A stretch of DNA of 64,000 bases. Source: Microbacterium sp. T2.11-28. GTDB lineage: Bacteria; Actinomycetota; Actinomycetes; Actinomycetales; Microbacteriaceae. Shown here piece by piece: positions 47,300 through 56,394 of the stretch. Positions within the stretch are counted from its first letter, which is position 1. The number at the start of each line of letters is the position of its first letter. Location: NCBI RefSeq assembly GCF_950097975.1, contig NZ_CATNHF010000012.1, forward strand, positions 372,001 through 436,000, read 5' to 3'. Position numbers and translations under genes: made by a program. Below the pieces are notes generated by a model that worked only from the letters and a program-made list of their open reading frames with translations, was not told where the DNA came from and did not search any database.

Positions 47300-47968
47300 G
47301 TGAGCACTCGCCCCGTCCGTCGACACTCGCCCGCCGTGTACCGGCGGCGGCGGCTCGCGGTGCTGCTCCTCGTGGTGCTCGTGATCGGCGCGGCTGTCGC
47401 CCTCGCCCTCTGGCGGCCGTGGGAGGGCAGCGCGGCGGCGGCGCCGTCGCCGAGCTCGTCGGGGACCGCAGCCTCGCCGGACGCCTCGCCCAGCGCCTCG
47501 GCCGGTGCGCCGGCGACGCCGTCCGGGACGCCGTCCGCCGCGGCCTCGCCGAGCCCGTCGGCCAGCACGATGCCGGTCTGCAGCTCGGGCGATGTGACGG
47601 TGTCGGCCGTCACCGACCGCGACAGCTACAGCGCCGGCGCGGAGCCCCAGCTGTCCATCCGCATGGAGAACGGCGGCGACACGGCGTGCGCCATCAACGT
47701 CGGCACCGCCGCGCAGTCGTTCACGATCTCGAGCGGCACCGACGTGTGGTGGCGCTCGACGGACTGCCAGACCGAGCCGAGCGACCAGATCGTCCAGCTC
47801 GACCCCGGTCAGACCGTCTCGAGCGTCGAGCCCCTCGTGTGGGACCGCACGCGGTCCTCGGTCAGCACATGCGACGACGACCGGCCGAGGGCACTCGCGG
47901 GGTACTACAACCTCGTCGTCTCCGTGGGGGGAATCGACTCCGAGCCGACGCAGTTCCGCCTGCGGTAG
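47300..47968 (+). CDS. Membrane-anchored extracytoplasmic protein
   Basis: A 222-residue protein with a basic N-terminus, one transmembrane helix (about 19-39) and a Ser/Pro/Ala-rich linker (about 45-90). A small beta-rich domain (about 93-222) has a CxxG start and two more cysteines (VCSSGDVTVSA ... DTACAINVG ... WRSTDCQ ... STCDDD). No named family is recognised, although the fold reads like the BsuPI/DUF4232-type Ig-like domains common in Microbacteriaceae. The GTG start is 6 nt after TAGCCT (47288-47293). Confidence 0.7.
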   Translation: MSTRPVRRHSPAVYRRRRLAVLLLVVLVIGAAVALALWRPWEGSAAAAPSPSSSGTAASPDASPSASAGAPATPSGTPSAAASPSPSASTMPVCSSGDVTVSAVTDRDSYSAGAEPQLSIRMENGGDTACAINVGTAAQSFTISSGTDVWWRSTDCQTEPSDQIVQLDPGQTVSSVEPLVWDRTRSSVSTCDDDRPRALAGYYNLVVSVGGIDSEPTQFRLR

Positions 47969-48357
47969 AGCGGCTGGGACCGGTCACAGGTACTGAGAAC
48001 ATTCTCATGAATTGTCCCCCTAACGGTGGACACACGCTCAGGAAGTCGTGCTTACACTGGATACAGCTCCCATTCGGCTAACCCCCGTTGTCCCCAGCAG
48101 CGGATATCGAGATCAACCCCAGTGATCTCGATCTCGGATCCCGGCCGTGGTGAGCGCAGGGCCCTCTCGAGTTTCCCAGTCCCCAATGGGGGGATCGAGA
48201 GGGCCCATCTCTTTGCCTCGAATCGTTGCCTCGAGTATCCGGGGATCTCTGCCCCGAATCTTCGCCCCGATCCCTCCGCTCCGAGCCCACAGCCCCGAGC
48301 CGGTGACCGTCTGCTCCGGGCGGCCGAGTGCGGAACGGCGCGAATAGGCTGGTGTCC
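47969..48357 (+). ncRNA. Non-coding stretch with a candidate structured RNA
   Basis: No protein gene is supported in this 389-nt gap. A TACACT box (48053-48058) could start a transcript near 48065. Two strong hairpins follow. The first is ATCGAGATCA/TGATCTCGAT (48106-48132, perfect 10-bp stem, 7-nt loop). The second is GGGCCCTCTCGA/TCGAGAGGGCCC (48159-48206, perfect 12-bp stem enclosing a further TCCC/GGGA stem) and is followed by ATCTCTTTG. It could be a small RNA or a leader of the gene at 48358. The family is not recognised. Confidence 0.4.
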
Positions 48358-48765
48358 ATGGCCGGCAAGAAGCGTGCGAAGGACAAGCCCCCGCTCGATT
48401 TCCGCAATCCGCAGCTGGCGGACGCCCTGCAGACCCAGGACATGGCCGCCCTGGCGTTCGCCCTGCGCCACGGGCCGACCGTCGTGCCGCTGATGCGGCC
48501 GGGTCAGCGCGACAATCCGCTCGACACCGGCGAGGTGTGGACCTATCGCGACCCGAACACCGGTCAGGTCGCCCTGCTGCTCTTCAGCGATGCGGCGCAC
48601 AAGCCGGCCACTCTTCCGCCCGCCGTCGGGCTGCAGTCGCCGGGCTGGCTGCGCGCGTTCCTCGGGGTGCACGGCGACGAGATCACCACCGTCATCTTCG
48701 ACGTCGCGGGGCCTCATCCGATGCAGGCCTCTCCGGCCGACCTGATCGCGGCGCTCGATCTCTGA
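48358..48765 (+). CDS. SseB-like conserved protein
   Basis: A 135-residue soluble protein. After a basic start (MAGKKRAKDKPPLDFRNPQLADALQTQD) comes an alpha/beta domain with VWTYRDPNTGQVALLLFSDAAHKPATLPPAVGLQSP, similar to the SseB N-terminal fold. Its function in the cell is not known. TAGGCT (48345-48350) lies 7 nt before the ATG, again suggesting a leaderless message. The gene is convergent with radA, 12 nt apart. Confidence 0.68.
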   Translation: MAGKKRAKDKPPLDFRNPQLADALQTQDMAALAFALRHGPTVVPLMRPGQRDNPLDTGEVWTYRDPNTGQVALLLFSDAAHKPATLPPAVGLQSPGWLRAFLGVHGDEITTVIFDVAGPHPMQASPADLIAALDL

Positions 48766-48777
48766 CCGCTCCGGCGC

Positions 48778-50136
48778 TCAGAATCCGGGCTCGTCGTCGG
48801 TGTCGGGCCGGTGGCGGCGCGCGACGTCCTGGAGCGCGCCGGCGAGATCGCGGGAGGACGTGTCGACGATCGCGGTGTAGCCCAGGCGCTCGGCCTCGGT
48901 GCGTCGCTGCGCATGCTGGGTCACGGCGCGGATCTCGCCCGAGAGGCTGAGCTCGCCCACGGCGACCAGTCGCGCGGGGTTGGGTCGCTCGCGGACGGCG
49001 GAGGCCACGGCCAGCGCGATGGCGAGATCGGCCGCGGGCTCGGTGAGCCGCACGCCGCCCACGGTGGAGACGTAGACGTCGTGGGTGGACACCGCGATCC
49101 GCGCACGCTTCTCGAGCACCGCGAGGATCATCGCCACCCGTGCGGAGTCGACGCCGCTGACGATGCGGCGCGGGTTGGGTGCCTGGGTCTGGATCGTGAG
49201 CGCCTGGACTTCGACCGGGAGCGCTCGGCGCCCCTCGAGGGCGACGGTGACGCAGGAGCCGGGCTGCCGGGAGCCGTGTCCGAGGAAGAGGCTGCTGGGG
49301 TCGGGGACCTCGGCGATGCCGTCGCCGGTCATGTCGAAGCATCCGACCTCGTCGGTGGCGCCGAACCGGTTCTTGAGCGCGCGCACGAAGCGAAGCGAGG
49401 TCTGCCGGTCGCCTTCGAAGTGGCACACGACGTCGACCAGGTGCTCGAGGATGCGGGGGCCGGCGATCGATCCGTCTTTCGTGACGTGACCGACGATGAT
49501 GACGGGCAGGTCGCGCTCCTTGGCGATGCGGATGAGCGTGGAGGCGACCTCGCGTACCTGGCTCGGGTGACCGGCGACCCCGTCGCTCAGCGACGACGAG
49601 ACGGTCTGCACCGAGTCGACGATGAGCAGCTCGGGCCGCACCTCGTCGATGTGACCCAGGATGGTCGCGAGATCGGTCTCGCTGGCGAGGTACAGCTCAT
49701 CGTGGAGCGCTCCGGTGCGCTCGGCGCGCAGGCGCACCTGGCCGAGAGACTCCTCGGCGCTGGCGTAGAGGACGCGTCGCCCCGCCCGGGCGCTCTGCGC
49801 GGCCACCTCGAGGAGCAGCGTCGACTTGCCGACGCCGGGTTCGCCCGACAGCAGGATGGCCGCGCCGGGGACGATGCCTCCGCCGAGCACGCGGTCGAAC
49901 TCCCCGACGCCGCTCGTGCGCCGCGGTGTCTCGCTCGTGTCGATCGACGTGATGGGCTGTGCGGCACGGCTGGGGGCGAGGGCGGTGACGCTGTGCACGA
50001 TGCCGGTCTGCGTCGCCGCCTCGACCACGGTTCCCCACTGCTGGCACTCGCCGCAGCGGCCGACCCACTTGGATGCGGTCCACCCGCACTCGGTGCAGCG
50101 GAATGCGGTCGCCGCAGCGGGTCGTCGGGATGCCAT
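48778..50136 (-). CDS. radA: DNA repair protein RadA
   Basis: A 452-residue RecA-like helicase acting on recombination branches. An N-terminal zinc finger (CTECGWTASKWVGRCGECQQW, residues about 11-31), a RecA core with Walker A GEPGVGKS, the RadA-specific KNRFG motif (in RALKNRFGATDEVG) and a C-terminal Lon-like domain (VGGVRLTEPAADLAIALAVASAVR) are all present. The ATG at 50136 was chosen because the zinc finger follows at once; the frame is open further upstream with an unlikely sequence. Confidence 0.97.
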   Translation of the reverse strand: MASRRPAAATAFRCTECGWTASKWVGRCGECQQWGTVVEAATQTGIVHSVTALAPSRAAQPITSIDTSETPRRTSGVGEFDRVLGGGIVPGAAILLSGEPGVGKSTLLLEVAAQSARAGRRVLYASAEESLGQVRLRAERTGALHDELYLASETDLATILGHIDEVRPELLIVDSVQTVSSSLSDGVAGHPSQVREVASTLIRIAKERDLPVIIVGHVTKDGSIAGPRILEHLVDVVCHFEGDRQTSLRFVRALKNRFGATDEVGCFDMTGDGIAEVPDPSSLFLGHGSRQPGSCVTVALEGRRALPVEVQALTIQTQAPNPRRIVSGVDSARVAMILAVLEKRARIAVSTHDVYVSTVGGVRLTEPAADLAIALAVASAVRERPNPARLVAVGELSLSGEIRAVTQHAQRRTEAERLGYTAIVDTSSRDLAGALQDVARRHRPDTDDEPGF

Positions 50137-50289
50137 GTGCCCAGCGTACGGCGGGCCGCCGACACGGCTGCCGTCGGCGCGACAGTTGTGCGCAGTCGTC
50201 GTCGCCTGGGCCGCCGGGAGGGGACGACGACTGCCAACTTCATGGTGCGGACGTGGGGGAGCAGGCGGGATGGGCACGCGGGCGAGCGG

Positions 50290-51669
50290 TCAGAACGGCA
50301 CGTCGGATGCGCCGGCGCCGGGGTCGCGTGCGCGGTCGGTGGAGAGGCCGGCATCGGTGGTGAGGCCGGGGCCCGGGTCGGGGACGAACGTGAGGGTCCG
50401 CGCTGGCCGGTCGGGGTGCTGTCTGCCGGTGGGGCTGGTCCAGTGCAGCACCCCGTCGGGTGTCTGTCTGACCCGCCACGCGGAGTGGTGTTTCAGGGTG
50501 TGGTGCCGTCGGCAGAGGTGGGCGAGGTTGGTGATCTCGGTGGGTCCGTCGTGCTGCCTGGCGGTGGTGTGGTCGATGTCGCACCGCCGGGTCGGGATCC
50601 GGCAGCCCGGGAACCGGCAGTGCTCGTCCCGCACCTGCAGGGTCCGTTTCAACTGATCCGAGGGGCGGTACCGGTCCACGGCGAGCACGGTGCCGGTGAC
50701 GGGGTGGGTGAGGACCCGGTCCCACCCGGTTGCGGTACCCGCGAGCCGGAGCGCGGTGGCGGTGTCGATCGGGGCGTGGCCGGTGAGCTCTGCCGGTGTG
50801 GTGTCCGCGCCGAGGGCCGTGAGTGCCGGCACCGTGATCTGCACGTGCGCGACGATCGCCTCCGTTTCGGGGATCGACGCGTTCGAGACCTCGGGCGTCG
50901 CGTGCCCGGTCAGCAGCAGGTCCGCGAACACGTCGGCACGGATCTCGTCGATCCGCCGGCAGTCCTGCGCGATCGACGTATCCAGCAGCGTCGCGGCACC
51001 CGCCTCTGCGCTCCCTGCACCACGGCGTGCGTCGATGACGCGCCGCGCGTATCGGTCGAGGCGGTCACGGATCCCGTGCGCCAGGTGCGCGGGCAGCGTC
51101 GCGATCAGTTCGGCCATCCCGTGGTCCAGATCCCGCACCCACACGCACCGCCCCCGCGCCGCGACCGCGTGCCGCTCGGCGAGGGGGACGGGGTGCAGGC
51201 GGGCGGCGAGCATCCGCACCGCCGGCCGCAACCGTCCGGGCGTCTCCCGCCGGGCCACCTCGACCGCGGCCTCCTCGAACACGGCGCGGGCCTCGTCGTC
51301 GTCGATCGGCAGTCCCGCCTCGACGATCACCCGCACGTGCGCCCCCGAGACGTCCCCGGCAGCGAGAGCGGCCCACGCCGCAGGGAACCGCTCCGTCAGC
51401 ACCACCGCGTCGGACAGCTGCCGCTGCACCGTCCGATCCGATACCCGCAGCGCGGCGCCGAGCTGCGCCGCCATCGACCGCAGCGGAATGTCCCGCACCT
51501 CCGACGGTCCCGGCACGTCCTCCTGCGCCCGCACCACTACCACGGCCCGCGCCAGAACTGCCGCCTCGCGGGCCTGCAGCGCCGCCATCCCGCGTCGGAT
51601 CTCGACGAGCTCCTCCACCACCGCATCCACGCCGAACGTCGCCGGGCGGAGCAGAGCGGTGTTCGTCAT
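50290..51669 (-). CDS. DUF222/13E12-type HNH endonuclease-like protein
   Basis: A 459-residue protein. The DUF222 helical domain (about 20-330) is followed by an HNH zinc-binding endonuclease motif (CRFPGCRIPTRRCDIDHT ... NLAHLCRRHHTLKH, about 370-415). The family is often present in many copies in actinobacterial genomes and includes the mycobacterial 13E12 repeats; its real activity is unclear. GGAGGC precedes the ATG at 51669. The C-terminal 40 residues are proline/arginine-rich. Confidence 0.88.
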   Translation of the reverse strand: MTNTALLRPATFGVDAVVEELVEIRRGMAALQAREAAVLARAVVVVRAQEDVPGPSEVRDIPLRSMAAQLGAALRVSDRTVQRQLSDAVVLTERFPAAWAALAAGDVSGAHVRVIVEAGLPIDDDEARAVFEEAAVEVARRETPGRLRPAVRMLAARLHPVPLAERHAVAARGRCVWVRDLDHGMAELIATLPAHLAHGIRDRLDRYARRVIDARRGAGSAEAGAATLLDTSIAQDCRRIDEIRADVFADLLLTGHATPEVSNASIPETEAIVAHVQITVPALTALGADTTPAELTGHAPIDTATALRLAGTATGWDRVLTHPVTGTVLAVDRYRPSDQLKRTLQVRDEHCRFPGCRIPTRRCDIDHTTARQHDGPTEITNLAHLCRRHHTLKHHSAWRVRQTPDGVLHWTSPTGRQHPDRPARTLTFVPDPGPGLTTDAGLSTDRARDPGAGASDVPF

Positions 51670-51818
51670 GCCTCCATCCTTCCCGGAGGCACCGACACCG
51701 ACACCGACAAAGCCCCGGTCAGGGCCGCTTCCTGTGGATAACGGCGCAGCCAACCCACCTGGGGAGGAAACCCCGAACCCCCAGCCGCGAAGCCGCGGCC
51801 TTCACCGACTGACCGGGC

Positions 51819-52772
51819 TCAGCGGAGCGAGGCGGCGACCTCGCGCAGCGCGCCGGCGGAGTGCTGCAGCAGGTCGAGCTCGTTCGGCGCGAACGTCGTC
51901 TCGCGGATCGGTACCGCGCCGACGCTGCTGACCACCGACGGAACGGACAGTGCCACGCCGGACACACCGTGGAAGTCGTCGAGCACCGTCGAGACCGGCA
52001 TCACGGCGTGCTCGTCCTGCAGGACCGCCTCGACGATGCGGGCGCTGGACAGGCCGATCGCGTAATTGGTGGCGCCCTTGCCCTGGATGACCTTGTACGC
52101 GGCGTCGCGCACGTCGACGGCGATCTGGTCGAGCTCCTCGGCGGTGAACTTCGGCTGACCGTTGAGCGGCACCCAGTCGAGGATCGGCACCGTGCCGATC
52201 GTCGCGTGCGACCACAGCGGGAACTCGGTGTCGCCGTGTTCGCCCACGATGTAGGCGTGCACGCTCGCGATCGAGACACCCGCGCGCTGCGCGATCTTCC
52301 AGCGCAGCCGCGAGGTGTCGAGCACCGTGCCGGAGGCGAAGATCCGCTCGTACGGCAGCCCCGTGGACTCCTGCGCGAGCACCGTCAGCACGTCGCACGG
52401 GTTCGTGACGATGACGAAGACGGCATCGGGGGCGACATCGAGCAGCTGCGGCATCATCGTCTTGAGGATCCCGGCATTCACCCCGGCCAGCTCGATGCGC
52501 GTCTGACCCGGCTTCTGCTTCGCGCCCGCCGTGATGACCACGACGTGGGATCCCTTCGCGACCGAGATGTCGGCGCCGCCGATGATGTCGCTCGACCCGG
52601 TGAACTGCGCGCCGTGGGCGAGGTCGAGCACCTCGGCCTCGGTCTTCTCGGCGGCGATGTCGTACAGCGCGACGTGACGCGCGGACCCGCGGATGAGGGC
52701 GGCGTAGGCGACGCTGGAGCCCACCGCGCCGGCGCCGACGACGGTCAGTTTCGAGTTCTCGATCACGCTCAT
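51819..52772 (-). CDS. ldh: L-lactate dehydrogenase
   Basis: A 317-residue NAD-dependent enzyme interconverting pyruvate and L-lactate. The Rossmann motif VVGAGAVGSSVAYA (about 10-23), the specificity loop after VITAGAKQKPGQTR, VTNPCDVLT, and the catalytic His in VGEHGDTE (about 178-185) are present. Gln at the start of the QKPGQTR loop suits lactate rather than malate dehydrogenase. Single gene. Confidence 0.95.
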   Translation of the reverse strand: MSVIENSKLTVVGAGAVGSSVAYAALIRGSARHVALYDIAAEKTEAEVLDLAHGAQFTGSSDIIGGADISVAKGSHVVVITAGAKQKPGQTRIELAGVNAGILKTMMPQLLDVAPDAVFVIVTNPCDVLTVLAQESTGLPYERIFASGTVLDTSRLRWKIAQRAGVSIASVHAYIVGEHGDTEFPLWSHATIGTVPILDWVPLNGQPKFTAEELDQIAVDVRDAAYKVIQGKGATNYAIGLSSARIVEAVLQDEHAVMPVSTVLDDFHGVSGVALSVPSVVSSVGAVPIRETTFAPNELDLLQHSAGALREVAASLR

Positions 52773-52829
52773 GGGCCCAGTTTGGCAGGCGGGGGATGCC
52801 GCGGCCAGCGGCGTGGCGGGGCTCCCTGC

Positions 52830-53459
52830 TTACGGGGTGACCCAGATGTCCGTTCCGTCGCCGACCGACAGCACCACGGCCGGACTCGTGCTGTGCTCGG
52901 TCTCGAACACCAGCGTGCCGCCCGACGCCTGGCCGGGCTCCAGCGTGCCCATCGGCGGCGACTGCTCCTCGAGGCGCAGGTCGGGGTCGGCGTCGACGAT
53001 GTCGGTGGCGGAGCCCGCGTAGCGGATCCCGATCGTGGCCACATCGGCGGCCTCGCCGCCGGAGCGCGCGATCATCACCTTGACGACGGCGAACACCTTG
53101 CCCTCGGCGGGGACCGCGTCGGGCGAGGTCGACTGCACGTCTTGCGTGGCATCGGCGTCGAGTTCGGTGACGACGATCGTGAAGCAGTCGGCGACGATCT
53201 CCTCGCCCACCCGGTACGGATCGGCGGCGGTGCCGGCGGGCGCGTCGGACGCCGCGGCCGGGCAGTCGCCCTCGGGTTCCGCGCCCGGGTCGTCGCCCGG
53301 CGTCGTCGGGGAGGGGGAATCGGTGGCGGGGGTCGTCGCCGGCGATGGTGAGGATGACTCCGTCGGCTGCGTCGCGGTCTCGGCCGCGCATCCCGTCGTG
53401 AGCAATGCCATCCCCAAGAGCATCGCCAGCGCCGACCGCCGAAGCGGCAGGCTCTTCAT
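52830..53459 (-). CDS. Lipoprotein with DUF4352-like Ig domain
   Basis: A 209-residue lipoprotein: signal peptide, lipobox LTTGC (Cys about 24), a Thr/Ser/Pro-rich linker (about 28-65) and a beta-sandwich (about 78-209: YRVGEEIVADCFTIVVTELD ... GKVFAVVKVMIARSGG ... GTLEPGQASGGTLVFETE) in the style of the DUF4352/TRF2-like extracellular domains. Role unknown. Monocistronic. Confidence 0.8.
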   Translation of the reverse strand: MKSLPLRRSALAMLLGMALLTTGCAAETATQPTESSSPSPATTPATDSPSPTTPGDDPGAEPEGDCPAAASDAPAGTAADPYRVGEEIVADCFTIVVTELDADATQDVQSTSPDAVPAEGKVFAVVKVMIARSGGEAADVATIGIRYAGSATDIVDADPDLRLEEQSPPMGTLEPGQASGGTLVFETEHSTSPAVVLSVGDGTDIWVTP

Positions 53460-53525
53460 CCCGTCATCCTCGCATCCCCTCGTCGTCGCAGCCAGGGGTT
53501 GCGCCGTCGAGAGGCCGATGCTCTG

Positions 53526-54914
53526 TCAGGACGCCGGCTGGTCGGCGCGCTCGCTGCGGTGCAGCGCATTGCGGATGCCGACGAACGACACGGCGGCCCC
53601 GGCTGCCAGCAGGACCGTCGTCACGATCGCCGCGCGGTGGAAGCCGGCGAGGTCCAGCGCGCCACCGGTGACCGCCGCCAGCGCTGCGATCGCCAGCAGC
53701 CCCGCGACCCGGGCGACGGCGTTGTTGACGGCCGATGCGATCCCCGACCGGTGGTGATCGGCCGAGCCCAGGATCGCCGAGGTGAGCGGCGCGACCGTGA
53801 CCGCGAGACCCAGTCCCAGCAGGATCATGCCCGGCAGAACCTGCAGCCAGTAGTCGAAGTCCTCGGACACGGTCAGCAGCAGCGCGGTGCCGACCGCCAT
53901 GATCAGGGGGCCGATCGTCATGAACAGCCGCGGTCCGACCCGTCCCGCCCACGAGCCGATCCTCGAGCTGAGTGCGATGACGATGAGTGTCGTCGGCAGG
54001 CTCGCGAGCCCCGCGAGCGTTGCGCTCAGGCCGGCGCCCTGCTGCAGGTAGACGGCCACGACGAAGCCGTTGAGGGAGAGCCCCGCGTAGACGAAGAACG
54101 TCGCCACGTTGCCGGCGGAGAAGTTGCGGCTGCGGAAGAGGTCGAGCGGCAGGATCGGCGCGTCGGTCAGGTGCTGGCGCCACACGAACGCGGCGAGCAG
54201 GAGAATGCCGGCCGCGAGTGGGATCCAGATCTGCGGGGCGTCCCAGCCGGAGTGCGGCTGCTCGATGAGCGCGAAGACCGCCGCGCCGAGGCCGAACGTG
54301 CAGAGCGCCGCGCCGAGCCAGTCCACGTGCGCGCCGGGCTCGCGCTCGTCGGCGACCCCCATGCGACCCACCAGCCAGAGGCAGACGCCGATCGGCAGCA
54401 CGTTCAGCAGGAAGACCCAGCGCCACGAGAAGAGGTCGACGATGACGCCGCCGATCAGCGGGCCGACGATCATCGCGCTGGTCGTGAGCGAGGTCCAGAT
54501 GCCGATCGCGCGCGAGCGCAGCGGATCGTCCATCGTCGAGGTGATGAGGGCCAGCGAGCTCGGCACCAGGAACGCACCGGCCGCACCCTGAAGTGCGCGG
54601 AACGCGATGAGGAGCGTCGTGTCGGGCGCCAGGGCGACGGCGACGGACGCGATCCCGAAGCCGATGAGCCCGATACGCAGGACGAGAACCCGCCCGTACG
54701 CGTCGCTGACGGCACCGGCGACCAGGATCAGCGCGCCGAGGGTGACGAGGTAGGCGTCGACGGCCCACTGCTGCGTCGACAGGCCGCCACCGAGCTCGGC
54801 CGCGATCGCGGGGAGTGCGACGTTCACCACGGTGCCGTCGAGGAACGCCACGAACGAGCCGAGCACCGCGACGGTCAAAACGGTGCGCTGCGATGTCGTC
54901 ATCCGCTCGGCCAT
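53526..54914 (-). CDS. MFS drug exporter (DHA2/EmrB-QacA type)
   Basis: A 462-residue transporter with about 13-14 hydrophobic helices. Motifs are LDGTVVNVALPAI (helix 1, the DHA2 motif D1), the A-motif region GAVSDAYGRVLVLRIGL and the motif C-like SAMIVGPLIGGVIVD. It should expel hydrophobic drugs using the proton gradient. The ATG at 54914 was chosen for the usual N-terminus; upstream residues run towards tRNA-Ser. No regulator gene lies next to it. Confidence 0.92.
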   Translation of the reverse strand: MAERMTTSQRTVLTVAVLGSFVAFLDGTVVNVALPAIAAELGGGLSTQQWAVDAYLVTLGALILVAGAVSDAYGRVLVLRIGLIGFGIASVAVALAPDTTLLIAFRALQGAAGAFLVPSSLALITSTMDDPLRSRAIGIWTSLTTSAMIVGPLIGGVIVDLFSWRWVFLLNVLPIGVCLWLVGRMGVADEREPGAHVDWLGAALCTFGLGAAVFALIEQPHSGWDAPQIWIPLAAGILLLAAFVWRQHLTDAPILPLDLFRSRNFSAGNVATFFVYAGLSLNGFVVAVYLQQGAGLSATLAGLASLPTTLIVIALSSRIGSWAGRVGPRLFMTIGPLIMAVGTALLLTVSEDFDYWLQVLPGMILLGLGLAVTVAPLTSAILGSADHHRSGIASAVNNAVARVAGLLAIAALAAVTGGALDLAGFHRAAIVTTVLLAAGAAVSFVGIRNALHRSERADQPAS

Positions 54915-54998
54915 GGGTTCACCGTACGCCCGTCCGCCGACGTCGGGGGTGAGGGCGACGATTCGCGGCATCCCCGCGGATGACGTAAACTCTTCGGC

Positions 54999-55089
54999 GG
55001 TGACGTGTCCGAGCGGCCGAAGGTGCAACTCTCGAAAAGTTGTGTAGGGTAACCCCCTACCGTGGGTTCAAATCCCACCGTCACCGCCA
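54999..55089 (+). tRNA. tRNA-Ser (CGA)
   Basis: A long-variable-arm tRNA. Acceptor GGTGACG (54999-55005) pairs with CGTCACC (55079-55085), the anticodon stem CAACT/AGTTG holds loop CTCGAAA, giving CGA, and the T-arm contains GGGTTCAAATCCC. The CCA end is encoded (55087-55089). An integrase remnant follows, so this tRNA probably served as an integration site. Confidence 0.96.
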
Positions 55090-55093
55090 CGAT

Positions 55094-55138
55094 AAGACCC
55101 CCGAGAACCGCGGAATTACGCGGATCGTCGGGGGTCTT
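55094..55138. terminator. Terminator hairpin after tRNA-Ser
   Basis: Arms AAGACCCCCGA (55094-55104) and TCGGGGGTCTT (55128-55138) with an inner CCGC/GCGG stem. It sits between tRNA-Ser and the 3' end of the integrase remnant and can work in both directions. Confidence 0.8.
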
Positions 55139-55400
55139 TCACATTGTCGGACCTTCGTGTGGCAACAGCATGGCAACAACTGAGGACGATCGGGCGCGAT
55201 CGAGCGCGTCCGACACGCGGTTGAGGTCTTCGTCGAACAGGTCGGCGTAAGTGTCGAGAGTCATCGATGCCGAGGCGTGCCGAGCACGCGTTGTACTTCC
55301 TTAACGTTGGCGCCGGCGCTGATCGCGAGACTGGCCGCGGTGTGCCGGACGTCGTGCGATGAACGGAACGTGGATGGTGGCCAATCCTCCATCAGATCCG
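55139..55400 (-). pseudogene. Truncated, frameshifted tyrosine integrase
   Basis: On the minus strand the C-terminal part of a phage-type integrase is readable: HDVRHTAASLAISAGANVKEVQRVLG (the catalytic R-x-x-H Arg and His are in HDVRH at 55342-55356). The frame is then lost. Restoring one G at the CC at 55280-55281 (GGCAC to GGGCAC) recovers LGHASASMTLDTYADLFDED and the catalytic Tyr context, ending at TGA (55139-55141). The catalytic domain before RHTA and the whole N-terminal domain are absent or unrecognisable. The 5' edge is approximate. It lies directly beside tRNA-Ser(CGA), so it marks a decayed integrated element. Confidence 0.8.
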
Positions 55401-55529
55401 TCACTTCGAGGTCGAATGGAGCGTACTTCGCGATGACTTCGTCGGAAGAGCTCCGAATCGCCCTATCAGCCGGCGCGGGCGTCGGACAAGCCCCTCGGTC
55501 GCCTGTATGGGCTCGCGCACTGTGGTGGC

Positions 55530-56372
55530 ATGTCGCCACACGGGGAGCAGGTGACCCGCGAGGGCGGCTTCCGCCGAATGACCGGCGTCCGGAGAGGGTG
55601 CGTCACCGTCGAGCGGTCGTCGTCCCGCGGACTGCCGTTCCGCCTGTCGACCTCGACGGTGCGTGGCGCGACACTCCGGGTGGTGCTCGTCCACGGGATC
55701 GGGATGTCGCACCGGTACATGCGTCGACTCCACGAGGCTCTCCGGCTGCAGGCGACGGTCGTGTCGGTCGACATGCCGGGTCACGGTGGTGTGCGCCGGC
55801 CCGACGGTGATGCCACGGTCGCCGACATGGCGCTCGCGCTGGCCGAAGCGGTTCCGGCGGTGCCCGGCGTCACGACCGTGTGGGTCGGCCACTCGATGGG
55901 CGCCCAGTGGGTCACGGAGCTCGTCGGATCGTCGCATCCGGGGCGCCGAGCGGGGAGACCCGCCGACGGCATCGTCCTCATCGGACCGGTCGCCGACGCG
56001 CGCCGTCGCTCGCCTCTCGCGCATGCCGCGAGACTCGGCAGCGACATGCTGCGCGAGTCGCCGCTCGCCAACGCGATCGTCCTGGGCGACTATGTCCGCT
56101 GCGGCATCCCGTGGTACGTCGCGCAGCTGCGGCACATGCTCGCCTACCCGATCGAGGCGCGGCTGAGCGCGGTCCCCGTGCCCGTGCTGGTGCTCCGCGG
56201 AAGCCGTGACCCGATCGCCGTCACGGAATGGTGCCGGCTGCTCGCAGATCGCGCGCCCGATGGCCGCCTGATCGAGATCGGCAGCCACGCCCACATGGTG
56301 CAGCACGGCGCCGCCCGGGCCGTGGCCGACTGCATCGTCGAGTTCGCTCGGGACGCCGCGCGGAGCCAGTGA
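55530..56372 (+). CDS. Alpha/beta hydrolase
   Basis: A 280-residue enzyme (or about 264-273 if a later start is used). The core reads LRVVLVHGIGMSHRYMRRL (oxyanion hole), GHSMGAQW (nucleophile Ser), LRGSRDPIA (acid Asp) and GSHAHMVQHG (His). The start is uncertain: ATG at 55530, GTG at 55551 preceded by GGGGAG, and ATG at 55578 are all in frame, and the first 40 residues are not conserved-looking. The gene begins just after the integrase remnant and ends before a CTTAC-N3-GTAAG palindrome. Substrate unknown. Confidence 0.8.
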   Translation: MSPHGEQVTREGGFRRMTGVRRGCVTVERSSSRGLPFRLSTSTVRGATLRVVLVHGIGMSHRYMRRLHEALRLQATVVSVDMPGHGGVRRPDGDATVADMALALAEAVPAVPGVTTVWVGHSMGAQWVTELVGSSHPGRRAGRPADGIVLIGPVADARRRSPLAHAARLGSDMLRESPLANAIVLGDYVRCGIPWYVAQLRHMLAYPIEARLSAVPVPVLVLRGSRDPIAVTEWCRLLADRAPDGRLIEIGSHAHMVQHGAARAVADCIVEFARDAARSQ

Positions 56373-56394
56373 GAGCGAGCCTCGGCGCGCGCGA

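Noticed and set aside
48050..48210. Match to the actinobacterial 6C RNA motif
   Set aside because: The 6C family needs hairpin loops with runs of about six cytosines. The C-runs here (48091-48095 and others) are not in such loops, so only an unnamed candidate is reported.
50290..51669. Insertion sequence or homing element from the HNH gene
   Set aside because: No terminal inverted repeats, target duplication or interrupted host gene is visible; DUF222/HNH genes are ordinary chromosomal members in this group.
51690..51712. CACCGA tandem repeats before the HNH gene
   Set aside because: Only about three to four copies of a 6-mer in an intergenic region; no evidence of function.
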